From an uncultured Prevotellaceae bacterium (GTDB lineage: Bacteria; Bacteroidota; Bacteroidia; Bacteroidales; Bacteroidaceae): DNA of 22,733 nucleotides. Location: assembly GCA_902771155.1 (NCBI GenBank), contig CACXVS010000046.1, positions 1 through 22,733 on the forward strand, written 5' to 3'. The notes under the pieces were generated by a model. It did not search any database and was not told the origin of the DNA. It saw only the letters and a program-made list of their open reading frames with translations. Positions within the stretch are counted from its first letter, which is position 1. Every line of letters begins with the position of its first letter. Of this stretch, positions 15,287 to 22,733 are shown in pieces. The translations under genes and the position numbers were made by a program.

Positions 15287-16077
15287 GTGCGTGGGGCGAT
15301 TTCGAAGCGTTTCACGAAGCCGATGACGAATCGGTGTGTATAGACATGCTGCTTCAGGTTGTTGACTGCGGCTTGCTGGTAGTTGCCCAGATAGCCGAAA
15401 CGGAGGGTGAAGTGTTCGCCTACGTGCCAGTCGAGCGAAAGTTGCTGACGGAAGGTGGGCGCACTGATGAAAGTGGTGGGTACGACATTATGATCGTAGT
15501 TGCCGAGACTGAAGATCTCGTAATACGATTGTCCGTAGTTTGGACTGAACATCACGCCCAGCAAAGGCAGGTTCAGCTCGTAGCGCACGTTGAACCGCTT
15601 CTTCCACATACGGAAGTCGTAGGTGGCGATGGCTGAGGGCATCAGGTTCAGGGCCACTCTGGCCTGGGCAGGGTTGTTGGAGTTGCTCATCTGGTAGATA
15701 AAGCCCAACGTGCCGTTGACGAGTCCTCCAGCCTGTAAGCGCAAGCGGTCGTCGAACAGGCGCCAACTGCGATAGCGCCCCCAGTAGAGGTTATAACTGG
15801 CCTCCAGTTCACTGGTAGTACTGCTGCGATCGTCTGCGTGACTGATGTCGAGTTCGTGCTCGATGACATTGCTCCAGTGCTTTTCCGGCTTCACCCGTTC
15901 GCGTATATATAAATAGGTGAGACCTGCGCCCTTGTATTTCTCCTGAGAGAGATAGGTGTCGAGGATATTGGTATTGCCGATGCCGATGATGTGCGCTGAG
16001 GTTGACTCCTGCGCCATCATCCGACAGGCTAGAAAGACTAGTCCTGCAAGGAATACAAGTCTTTTAGTCTTCATCAT
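15283..16077 (-). CDS. DUF3316 family outer-membrane protein
   Basis: A 264-aa protein with a signal peptide ending MMAQ (about residue 23), then the family's opening HIIGIGNTNILDTYLSQEKYKGAGL and repeated amphipathic strands typical of a beta-barrel (LYWGRYRSWRL, LRLQAGGLVNGTLGFIYQ, FTLRFGYLGNYQQAAVNN). It matches my recollection of DUF3316, a Bacteroidales barrel of unknown function. Start is ATG 16077 or the adjacent ATG 16074. It overlaps parC by 14 nt at its start and the S41 gene by 4 nt at its end, so the three are one transcription unit. The tie to the protease suggests they may work together at the outer membrane (inference). Confidence 0.78.
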   Translation of the reverse strand: MMKTKRLVFLAGLVFLACRMMAQESTSAHIIGIGNTNILDTYLSQEKYKGAGLTYLYIRERVKPEKHWSNVIEHELDISHADDRSSTTSELEASYNLYWGRYRSWRLFDDRLRLQAGGLVNGTLGFIYQMSNSNNPAQARVALNLMPSAIATYDFRMWKKRFNVRYELNLPLLGVMFSPNYGQSYYEIFSLGNYDHNVVPTTFISAPTFRQQLSLDWHVGEHFTLRFGYLGNYQQAAVNNLKQHVYTHRFVIGFVKRFEIAPRT

Positions 16078-18775
16078 CGAATAGTCTTAATTGTCCGGTG
16101 AGTTCATCACGCACCTGTTGCTCACTCTTGCCAGCATCGGGGTCAAGGTTTTCAACCTCTTCTGTCTCTTCGCCTTCTGGCTCCTCGGGTTCTTCTGGGA
16201 AACGCGTTGGCTCAAGTTCTGTGATACTCTCGAGGGCGCAGGTTGTCAGGCGCTTGCCCTTGGCCTTGTAGCCCTTGACGGCGATAAACTGCTCAGCGTC
16301 AATCTCTTCCGACCCGCGGAAGGCATCGGCGCCACCATATGTCATCAGTAGGCGTGGGAAGGGGGTGTCTGTCAACAGAATGAGCATCGAGGCAGGATTG
16401 TCTGAGAGCCAGTTCTGCTTTTTTTTCGTGGCATCCATCTGGAAGCGTTTTAGATAGGGATACCCCTGATTATCAGCGTCATAGAGTATGGCTGTCCATA
16501 CCTTGTTGCTATTGTATTTCTCGATGCGCAGGATGTTCTCCTCGTAGTGGTTGTTCAGGTCGAAGTTCGAGAGATAGTAGTCGCCGTTCTTCAGGATGAC
16601 GAGAATCTGGTCGTCGTCGAAGAACTCGCCCAGCAACTCTCCATGCTCATCGTAGTTCAGACGGTTCACATCCGGGTCATACCACACCTTGCGACCACCC
16701 AACGTGGAGCGACCGTGACTCTTCAGTCCGATGCGGTGTACACTGTTCTTAGTCAGGAGGTTACCTTTCGAGGCGCGCCCCTTGATCATTACCTCCGAGA
16801 AGTCTTTCTCGATGAAGATCTTCTTCAGCTTCGGACTCGGATCGAGTGTCACCTTGATGAGCTCGGCTTCACCATTGGGGTTGGCGGTGAAGTACATCAC
16901 CTTCGAGCCTGGTGTGCCCTGGGTGAGGTCGTACTCCTTATCGCGGGTCATCGACGTCACGTTGAAGCGCTTCATGAAGTACCAACCCTTCTTGCCGTCG
17001 CGATACACCACATTATAGATGGTTCGCGAGTCGTTTTTCTTGAACACGGCCACGTAGAGGATGTTCTTACCAACGAAAATCTTCTCTGCCACACGGATTA
17101 CCTTGTATTTACCGTCTTTGTAGAAGATGATGATGTCGTCGAGGTCGGAGCAGTTGCACACGAACTCGTCCTTCTTCAGACCAGTGCCAATGAAACCGTC
17201 TGTACGGTTGATATATAGTTTCTGGTTGGCTTCAGCCACCTTGGCTGAGTCGATGGTGTCGAAGTTGCGGATTTCTGTAAGGCGTGGGTGGTCCTTGCCA
17301 TATTTGTCCTTGAGGAACTGGAACCAGTTGGACGTTACCTCCGTGAGGTTTGCCAGATCGCGGTCTATCTCCTCGATTTCTGCCTTCAGACGGGCCATCA
17401 GCTCTTCGGCTTTCGCCTTGTTGAACTTCAGGATGCGTTGCATCTTGATCTCCAACAGCCTCAGGATATCGTCTTTTGTCACTTCACGAATCAGGGTGGG
17501 GTAGTAGGGCGTCAGGCGCTCGTCGATGTGTTCACACACTTTATCGACGTTGGGGGCCTCTTCGAACTTCTTATCCTTGTAGATACGCTCCTCGATGAAG
17601 ATTTTCTCGAGCGACTGGAAATGGAGTTGTTCCAGGAGTTCGCCCTTGCGGATCTCGAGTTCCTGACGGATCAGGTCCTTCGTGCGGTCGGTGGTGTGGC
17701 GAAGCACGTCGCTTACAGTGAGGAACTTCGGCTTATTGTCCTCGATGACACAACAGTTGGGCGAGATGCTCACCTCGCAGTCGGTGAAGGCATAGAGGGC
17801 GTCGATGGTCTTGTCGGAAGAGACGCCTGGGGCCAGGTGCACCTGAATTTCCACGTTGGCAGCAGTGAGGTCCTCCACCTTACGGGCCTTGATCTTTCCC
17901 TTCTCGACGGCCTTCACGATAGAGTCCTGCAACGTCTCGGAGGTCTTCGAGAACGGTATCTCCCGAATCACGAGTGTCTTCTGGTCGAGTTTCTCGATCT
18001 TGGCACGCACTTTTACCGAACCGCCTCGTTGTCCGTCGTTGTATTTCGATACGTCGATGCTTCCAGCCGTTGGGAAGTCGGGATAGAGACGGAAGGGTTG
18101 GTCGTGCAGATAGCTGATGGCAGCATCGCAGATCTCGCAGAAGTTATGGGGGAGAATCTTCGTGGATAGGCCTACGGCGATACCCTCGGCTCCCTGGGCC
18201 AGGAGCAACGGGAACTTCACGGGCAACGTGATGGGCTCCTTGTTGCGCCCGTCGTACGACATCTTCCACTCCGTCGTCTTGGGGTTGAACACCGTGTCGA
18301 GGGCGAACTTCGAGAGCCGGGCCTCGATGTATCGAGGTGCGGCAGCACTGGAGCCCGTCAGGATATTACCCCAGTTTCCCTGCGTGTCGATGAGCAGGTC
18401 CTTCTGTCCCATCTGCACGAGGGCGTCGCCAATCGAGGCGTCGCCATGAGGGTGGAACTGCATGGTGTGGCCCACGATGTTGGCCACCTTGTTATAGCGC
18501 CCGTCGTCCATGCGCTTCATCGAGTGGAGGATACGTCGCTGCACGGGTTTCAGACCGTCCTCCAGATGTGGCACGGCACGGTCGAGGATGCTGTAGCTGG
18601 CATAGTCGAGGAACCAGTTCTGGTACATGCCACTGAGGTGGTGTACGGCAGCTGCGTCGAAGCGGTTTACGGGTTTATAGTCGGAATGGCCCTCCTGAGC
18701 CCCTTCCGACTCTTGTTGTTCCAGAATCTCGGACGGTTGGAGCTCACCACCGTCGTCTCTTGTCTCGTCGTCCAT
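16064..18775 (-). CDS. parC: DNA topoisomerase IV subunit A (ParC-type, GyrA/ParC family)
   Basis: A 903-aa type IIA topoisomerase breakage-reunion subunit; with ParE it unlinks daughter chromosomes. Seen: FLDYASYSILDRAVPHLEDGLKPVQRRIL, the HPHGD helix (108-112) and catalytic Y149 in APRYIEARLS, the tower and coiled-coil regions, then a C-terminal beta-pinwheel-like part. The exact GyrA box (QRRGGKG) is missing; the nearest stretch is KGRASKGNLL, so I favour ParC over GyrA. Residues 1-35 and the last ~55 (PEEPEEPEGEETEE...) are acidic tails. The position after HPHGD, Ser in E. coli GyrA (S83), is Ala113 here. A promoter lies just upstream. It leads an overlapping operon with DUF3316 and S41 genes; parE is not in the window. 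Confidence 0.9.
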   Translation of the reverse strand: MDDETRDDGGELQPSEILEQQESEGAQEGHSDYKPVNRFDAAAVHHLSGMYQNWFLDYASYSILDRAVPHLEDGLKPVQRRILHSMKRMDDGRYNKVANIVGHTMQFHPHGDASIGDALVQMGQKDLLIDTQGNWGNILTGSSAAAPRYIEARLSKFALDTVFNPKTTEWKMSYDGRNKEPITLPVKFPLLLAQGAEGIAVGLSTKILPHNFCEICDAAISYLHDQPFRLYPDFPTAGSIDVSKYNDGQRGGSVKVRAKIEKLDQKTLVIREIPFSKTSETLQDSIVKAVEKGKIKARKVEDLTAANVEIQVHLAPGVSSDKTIDALYAFTDCEVSISPNCCVIEDNKPKFLTVSDVLRHTTDRTKDLIRQELEIRKGELLEQLHFQSLEKIFIEERIYKDKKFEEAPNVDKVCEHIDERLTPYYPTLIREVTKDDILRLLEIKMQRILKFNKAKAEELMARLKAEIEEIDRDLANLTEVTSNWFQFLKDKYGKDHPRLTEIRNFDTIDSAKVAEANQKLYINRTDGFIGTGLKKDEFVCNCSDLDDIIIFYKDGKYKVIRVAEKIFVGKNILYVAVFKKNDSRTIYNVVYRDGKKGWYFMKRFNVTSMTRDKEYDLTQGTPGSKVMYFTANPNGEAELIKVTLDPSPKLKKIFIEKDFSEVMIKGRASKGNLLTKNSVHRIGLKSHGRSTLGGRKVWYDPDVNRLNYDEHGELLGEFFDDDQILVILKNGDYYLSNFDLNNHYEENILRIEKYNSNKVWTAILYDADNQGYPYLKRFQMDATKKKQNWLSDNPASMLILLTDTPFPRLLMTYGGADAFRGSEEIDAEQFIAVKGYKAKGKRLTTCALESITELEPTRFPEEPEEPEGEETEEVENLDPDAGKSEQQVRDELTGQLRLFDDED

Positions 18776-18802
18776 GAATTATTGGTGTTTCGTATTTGTG
18801 TG

Positions 18803-18810
18803 CAAAGTTA
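18803..18810 (-). promoter_or_regulatory. -7 promoter element of the parC operon
   Basis: TAACTTTG on the minus strand is an exact TAnnTTTG match 27 nt upstream of the parC ATG. The predicted transcription start (~18798) leaves a leader of about 22 nt. The -33 position is not a good TTTG. Confidence 0.6.
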
Positions 18811-18868
18811 CGCATTTTTAGCGAGAAAAAAGAGAAATTGCGGATTATTTTTTTCTTGCGTATATGAG

Positions 18869-18961
18869 AATTCTTTTGTTCGCGGACGGGAAACATAAGT
18901 TCGCAGTCCTGAAACATATGTTCTCGGACTGAAAACATAAGTTTCCGCACTGGAAACATAG
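18869..18961. repeat. 21-bp-period tandem repeat array
   Basis: Three full 21-bp units (18890-18910, 18911-18931, 18932-18952) plus a partial unit on each side (18869-18889 and 18953-18961). Each contains GAAACATAAGTTC or a close variant, followed by a CGGACTG-like half. The middle unit has the perfect palindrome AACATATGTT (18913-18922), framed by CAGTCC (18904-18909) and GGACTG (18926-18931) on the same dyad. Two helical turns per unit would put every copy on one face of the DNA, suggesting a protein-binding array. No known family recognised. Confidence 0.85.
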
Positions 18962-19052
18962 AATTGTATTCGTGGAGGAATCTTCTCTCCCTTGGTCTGC
19001 AAAACAAAGTTCCGGTGCAAAAACGAAAAACCTATAAAAAACATGCCGATTC

Positions 19053-19084
19053 TTTGGCTGTGTCGCAGAAAATGAGTACCTTTG
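19053..19084 (+). promoter_or_regulatory. Promoter of alaS
   Basis: TTTG (19053-19056), 20 bp, TACCTTTG (19077-19084): full match to the Bacteroidetes consensus. Expected start near 19089, leaving a leader of about 40 nt. It has the same -7 sequence and spacing as the tRNA-Leu promoter. Confidence 0.8.
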
Positions 19085-19129
19085 CACCTTGAAATTTAGC
19101 ATAGCAATTAACAGAACAAGTAAGATACA

Positions 19130-21781
19130 ATGACTGCAAAAGAGATTCGTGACTCATTTAAGAAATTCTTCGAGTCGAAGCAACACGCCATCGTGCCCTC
19201 TGCACCGATGGTTATCAAGGACGACCCCACGCTGATGTTCACCAACGCTGGTATGAACCAGTGGAAAGACATTATATTAGGTACCCGCGACCCCGAGCCG
19301 CGTCGCCGTGCCGATACCCAGAAGTGCCTCCGTGTGTCGGGTAAGCACAACGACCTGGAAGAGGTGGGCCACGACACCTACCACCACACGATGTTCGAGA
19401 TGCTCGGCAACTGGAGCTTTGGCGACTACTTCAAGGAGGGTGCCATCGATATGGCGTGGGAGTATCTGGTAGATGTGCTGAAACTGAACCCGGAGGACCT
19501 CTACGTGACGGTGTTCGAGGGCTCGCCCGAGGAGAATATCCCTCGCGACGACGAAGCCGCCAGGTACTGGGCCAAGCATGTGCCCGAGGACCATATCATC
19601 AACGGCAACAAGCACGACAACTTCTGGGAAATGGGCGATACGGGTCCCTGTGGCCCCTGTTCTGAGATCCACGTCGATTCACGTACCCCCGAGCAGCGCA
19701 AGGCCAGTGGCAAGAGCGGTCGTGAGCTCGTAAACCAGGACGATCCCCAGGTGATTGAGATCTGGAACCTCGTGTTCATGCAGTTCAACCGCAAGGCTGA
19801 CGGTTCGCTGGAGAAGTTGTCGATGAACGTCATCGACACGGGTATGGGCTTCGAGCGCCTCGTCCGCATGCTGCAGGGCAAGCACTCCAACTACGATACC
19901 GACATCTTCCAGCCTATTATCAATGAGGAAGAGGCTATCACCGGACTGAAATATACGACCTTTGAGGAGGGTGAGGTCGATAAGAAACAAGACGATATCA
20001 ACGTGGCCATGCGAGTGTGTGCCGATCACCTGAGAGCCGTGAGCTTCTCAATCGCCGATGGTCAGTTGCCCTCGAATGCAAAGGCTGGTTACGTCATCCG
20101 TCGCATCCTGCGCCGTGCTGTGCGCTATGCCTATACGTTCCTTGGCCAGAAAGAGGCCTTCCTCTTCAAGCTGGTGCCCAGACTCGTGGCTGAGATGGGC
20201 GATGCCTTCCCCGAACTGAAGGCCCAGCAGCAACTGATCTCGAAGGTGATGAAGGAGGAGGAAGATGCCTTCCTGCGTACCCTCGACAAGGGTATCTCCC
20301 TGCTCGACAAGGCGATGGAGGAGATGAAGGCTCAGGGCAAGACGGAACTCGACGGTGTTCAGGCCTTCCGCCTGTTTGATACCTATGGATTCCCCCTCGA
20401 CCTGACGGAGCTGATCTGTCGTGAGAACGGTTTCACCGTGAACGAGGCTGAGTTCGACGTGGAGATGCAGAAGCAGAAGGAGCGCGCCCGCAATGCCGCT
20501 GCCGTGGAGAACAGCGACTGGGTGGAACTGGTTGCTGGCGAACAGCAGTTCGTGGGCTACGACTATACGGAATATGAGTGCCATATCCTCAGATACAGGA
20601 AGGTGACACAGAAGAAGAACGAGTTCTATGAGCTCGTACTCGACTATACCCCGTTCTATGGCGAGATGGGTGGTCAGGTAGGCGATCAGGGTGTGATCTG
20701 CAACGAGGCTGAGACCATCGACATCATCGACTCCAAGCGTGAGAACAACCAGACGGTACATATCGTGAAGCAGTTGCCTAAGGATCCTAAGGCTCAGTTC
20801 ATGGCCTGTGTGGATACCGACAAGCGCGAGGCTTCTGCAGCTAACCATACTGCTACCCACCTGCTCGACTATGCCCTGAAGCAGGTGCTTGGCGACCATG
20901 TGGAGCAGAAGGGCTCGTTTGTCAGTCCCGATACCCTGCGCTTCGACTTCAGTCACTTCCAGAAGGTCACTGACGAGGAGATCCGTCAGGTGGAGCGTAT
21001 GGTGAACGAGATGATCCGTGAGGATATCGCCCTCGACGAGCATCGTGACGTGCCCTTCGACGAGGCCAAGAAACTCGGTGCCATCGCCCTCTTCGGAGAG
21101 AAGTATGGCGACAAGGTGCGCGTGGTGCGCTTTGGTCCAAGTTGTGAGTTCTGTGGTGGTATCCATGCCAAGGCTACAGGTAAGATCGGCTTCTTCAAGA
21201 TCATCTCGGAGAGCAGTGTCGCAGCTGGCATCCGCCGTATCGAGGCCAAGACGGGTAAGGAGTGCGAGGAACTGCTCTATCAGACTGAAGACATCCTGAA
21301 GGCCGTGCGCCAGTTCTTCAATAATGCGAAGGACCTGCAGGGCGTGATTGCCAAGTATATCGAGGAGCACGACTCCATGAAGAAAGATATCGAACAGTTC
21401 CAGGCTCAGCGTGTCCAGGCTCTGTCGCAGGAGTTGGTGGCTAAGGCTCGTACCATCAACGGTGTGACCGTTATCACGGGCAAGTTCGACATGATGCCCA
21501 ATGCTGCCAAGGATCTTGTGTTCAAGGTGCGTGAGTTGCATCCAGAGAGTCTGCTATGTGTGGTGGGTACCATGTTCGACGGCAAGCCCTTGCTGAATGT
21601 GATGCTGAGCGAGGATATGGTGAAGGATCACGGTCTGAATGCAGGTCAGCTGGTACGCGAGGCCGCTAAGCTGATGCAAGGCGGTGGTGGCGGACAACCC
21701 CATTTCGCCAGTGCCGGTGGTAAGAACCCCGACGGTCTCTCTGCCGCTATTGACAAAGTCGTAGAGTTAGCAAACCTTTAA
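19130..21781 (+). CDS. alaS: Alanyl-tRNA synthetase
   Basis: Charges tRNA-Ala with alanine in the cytoplasm and hydrolyses mischarged Ser/Gly-tRNA. The 883-aa protein has the expected length and order: class II catalytic core ([46 protein letters not shown]), the tRNA-binding helical region, the editing domain with zinc ligands H573 and H577 (HTATH) and C675 and H679 (CGGIH; E. coli has CGGTH), and a C-Ala domain ending with [14 protein letters not shown]. All key motifs are intact. It has its own promoter and a terminator right after the stop, so it is probably a single-gene unit divergent from parC and convergent with the receptor gene. Confidence 0.98.
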   Translation: MTAKEIRDSFKKFFESKQHAIVPSAPMVIKDDPTLMFTNAGMNQWKDIILGTRDPEPRRRADTQKCLRVSGKHNDLEEVGHDTYHHTMFEMLGNWSFGDYFKEGAIDMAWEYLVDVLKLNPEDLYVTVFEGSPEENIPRDDEAARYWAKHVPEDHIINGNKHDNFWEMGDTGPCGPCSEIHVDSRTPEQRKASGKSGRELVNQDDPQVIEIWNLVFMQFNRKADGSLEKLSMNVIDTGMGFERLVRMLQGKHSNYDTDIFQPIINEEEAITGLKYTTFEEGEVDKKQDDINVAMRVCADHLRAVSFSIADGQLPSNAKAGYVIRRILRRAVRYAYTFLGQKEAFLFKLVPRLVAEMGDAFPELKAQQQLISKVMKEEEDAFLRTLDKGISLLDKAMEEMKAQGKTELDGVQAFRLFDTYGFPLDLTELICRENGFTVNEAEFDVEMQKQKERARNAAAVENSDWVELVAGEQQFVGYDYTEYECHILRYRKVTQKKNEFYELVLDYTPFYGEMGGQVGDQGVICNEAETIDIIDSKRENNQTVHIVKQLPKDPKAQFMACVDTDKREASAANHTATHLLDYALKQVLGDHVEQKGSFVSPDTLRFDFSHFQKVTDEEIRQVERMVNEMIREDIALDEHRDVPFDEAKKLGAIALFGEKYGDKVRVVRFGPSCEFCGGIHAKATGKIGFFKIISESSVAAGIRRIEAKTGKECEELLYQTEDILKAVRQFFNNAKDLQGVIAKYIEEHDSMKKDIEQFQAQRVQALSQELVAKARTINGVTVITGKFDMMPNAAKDLVFKVRELHPESLLCVVGTMFDGKPLLNVMLSEDMVKDHGLNAGQLVREAAKLMQGGGGGQPHFASAGGKNPDGLSAAIDKVVELANL

Positions 21782-21784
21782 ATA

Positions 21785-21820
21785 CGAAGAAAGCCCCGCC
21801 AACTGGCGAGGCTTTCTTCG
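21785..21820. terminator. Bidirectional terminator between alaS and the receptor gene
   Basis: A 16-position stem with one mismatch (CGAAGAAAGCC + CGCC against GGCG + GGCTTTCTTCG) and loop AACT. It fills the whole gap between the alaS stop and the converging receptor stop at 21821. The stem and loop resemble the terminator at 7871-7900. Confidence 0.88.
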
Positions 21821-22733
21821 TTATAGTTCTATCGGGATAATGAGTTTGAACACGACGTTTCGTCCCATGTTATAGACACCCTGACGTCCTGTCGCATTGT
21901 TAATGTCGCAGTATTTCAGGCGGCTCAGGTGGTTTTGGTATGCACGGTTCAGCAGGTTCTCTGCCGTCACGTAGATCTCAGCCACTTTTCTCTTGTGAAT
22001 GTTCAGGTCCGTACCTGCCGACAGACTGAGTAGTGTATAGCTCGGTGTGTATGTCTCGGTATCATCCACCTTATAATAATGGTTCTGCGCGAGGTTACAC
22101 TCCAGTCCCAAAGCCACATAGGTGTTGTTAAAGACCGTGTGACTGTGATGTGTCAGTTCGTATTTTAGTTCTGAAGTCCAGCGTGGGGCTGGGGTCATCG
22201 GCAGGTATTGGGCATCCTCGCTGGCATTCAGTTGCCGGGCATCGACAAACGAGAAGGTGTTTCCGAAGTGCACCTGATGTACGGGATGGAAGTCGAAGCC
22301 TGCCTCGAAACCCAGGAGTCGGGCATCGCCTTGGGTGTACTGATAGGTGAGATAGCCTTCTTCCATAACGGTATTGACGCGCTTGGCGAAGATGTAGTTC
22401 TCGATGCGGTTGGCAAAGAGCGCAGCTTGGAAGGAGAGGTATCGTGACGAAATGTCGATGCCGAGGTCTGCCTGCCAGCTGTATTCGGGTTTCAGCTCCG
22501 GGTTGCCGATTTCGTAGCGCAGTGTGCCTTCGTGGATGCCGTCAGATCCCAGTTCGCTCATGTTCGGTGCACGGAAGCCTCGGGCCACGTTCAGTCGGAG
22601 GTTCGTGTGCTGGCAGAGGTTCCATACGGCTCCTATGCTGCCCGTTACACCGTTGAAGTTGCGGGAGTGGAAGTTGATGTGACGGTTGTCAAAGCGAAGG
22701 CCGCCATTGAGCGTCAGAGCATCGAACGACTTG
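21821..22733 (-). CDS. TonB-dependent outer-membrane receptor, C-terminal part
   Basis: The 3' end of a TonB-dependent receptor gene; the frame is open to the right edge, so the N-terminal plug and most of the barrel are outside. The visible ~304 residues show strand patterns of a 22-stranded barrel: GGLRFDNRHINFHS at the start, then the family motif LRLNVARGFRAPNMSELG, NPELKPEYSWQADLGI, and near the end AENLLNRAYQNHLSRLKY, GRNVVFKLIIPIEL. A GTG at 22586-22588 could look like a start, but it sits inside ARGFRAP context and is not one. Substrate (iron complex, vitamin or glycan) cannot be told from this part. A shared hairpin with alaS terminates it. Confidence 0.9.
   Translation of the reverse strand, partial: KSFDALTLNGGLRFDNRHINFHSRNFNGVTGSIGAVWNLCQHTNLRLNVARGFRAPNMSELGSDGIHEGTLRYEIGNPELKPEYSWQADLGIDISSRYLSFQAALFANRIENYIFAKRVNTVMEEGYLTYQYTQGDARLLGFEAGFDFHPVHQVHFGNTFSFVDARQLNASEDAQYLPMTPAPRWTSELKYELTHHSHTVFNNTYVALGLECNLAQNHYYKVDDTETYTPSYTLLSLSAGTDLNIHKRKVAEIYVTAENLLNRAYQNHLSRLKYCDINNATGRQGVYNMGRNVVFKLIIPIEL

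Larger units (their letters stand above)
18776..19129. other. Divergent parC-alaS intergenic region
   Basis: A 354-bp region between divergently transcribed parC and alaS. It holds a parC promoter (18803-18810), a 21-bp-period repeat array (18869-18961), an AT-rich stretch, and an alaS promoter (19053-19084). The minus strand is open in all three frames across the repeats, because the period is a multiple of three and contains no stop. I do not consider those frames real genes: none has a recognisable protein or a promoter of its own. Confidence 0.7.

Noticed and set aside
17288..18169. 293-aa plus-strand open frame opposite parC
   Set aside because: Antisense shadow of parC codon bias. No promoter and no known domain.
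16064..18775. GyrA instead of ParC
   Set aside because: No intact GyrA box, acidic tails, and a C-terminal part unlike gyrase. The assignment to ParC is still by family pattern only.
18869..18961. CRISPR array
   Set aside because: The 21-bp units are directly adjacent, with no unique spacers and no cas genes in the window.
18744..19102. Three overlapping minus-strand frames with heptad-like peptides across the 21-bp repeats
   Set aside because: All three frames are open only because the 21-bp period is a multiple of three without stops. They overlap the parC promoter and have no promoter or recognisable product of their own.
20048..21541. 497-aa minus-strand open frame opposite alaS
   Set aside because: Shadow of a strongly biased coding gene. 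The protein is rich in Leu/His/Glu with no recognisable domain, and alaS on the other strand is intact throughout.
22228..22588. A GTG at 22588 as the start of a 255-aa protein
   Set aside because: The frame stays open to the window edge, and the upstream residues (GGLRFDN...LRLNV) are typical receptor barrel sequence, so the gene is cut by the window edge.

Overview
The window looks like chromosomal DNA of a Bacteroidales bacterium, most likely Prevotella/Segatella or a close relative. The evidence is: several Bacteroidetes-type promoters (TTTG, 19-20 bp, TAnnTTTG); almost no Shine-Dalgarno signal; lipoproteins and signal peptides of the MKK...AQ type; BspA-like surface proteins; a DUF3316 protein; and the gene order DUF177-rpmF-fabH-era-der. 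The genus is inference from style and gene order, not from a database search.

Left part (1-7860, all +). The window opens in the last ~50 nt of a 5S rRNA, followed by a strong intrinsic terminator. A membrane histidine kinase follows. Then comes a tightly packed set with no visible internal promoter or terminator: DUF177/YceD, ribosomal protein bL32, FabH (fatty acid initiation), the ribosome-assembly GTPases Era and Der, a small lipoprotein, and two tandem paralogous outer-membrane beta-barrel proteins. A 13-bp hairpin closes it.

Middle part (7903-13938, all -). A run of envelope genes: a long coiled-coil lipoprotein behind a good promoter, an OmpA-family peptidoglycan-binding porin-like protein, a terminator, and two tandem paralogous secreted proteins. 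The last two share a ~320-residue N-terminal region and a short C-terminal tail but differ completely in the linker and inserted domain between them.

Right part (14138-22733). tRNA-Leu(UAG) and an overlapping operon (topoisomerase IV subunit A, DUF3316 barrel protein, S41-type lipoprotein protease) lie on the minus strand. A 354-bp divergent intergenic region carries promoters for parC and alaS plus a 21-bp-period repeat array. alaS (alanyl-tRNA synthetase) is on the plus strand. The 3' part of a TonB-dependent receptor runs off the right edge on the minus strand, facing alaS across a bidirectional hairpin.

Most of the window is housekeeping and envelope biogenesis. I see no clear defence system, prophage, insertion sequence or CRISPR array. 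The least explained items are the helically phased 21-bp repeats between parC and alaS, the modular pair of secreted paralogs, the coiled-coil lipoprotein/OmpA pair, and promoter elements that overlap a terminator or a neighbouring gene.
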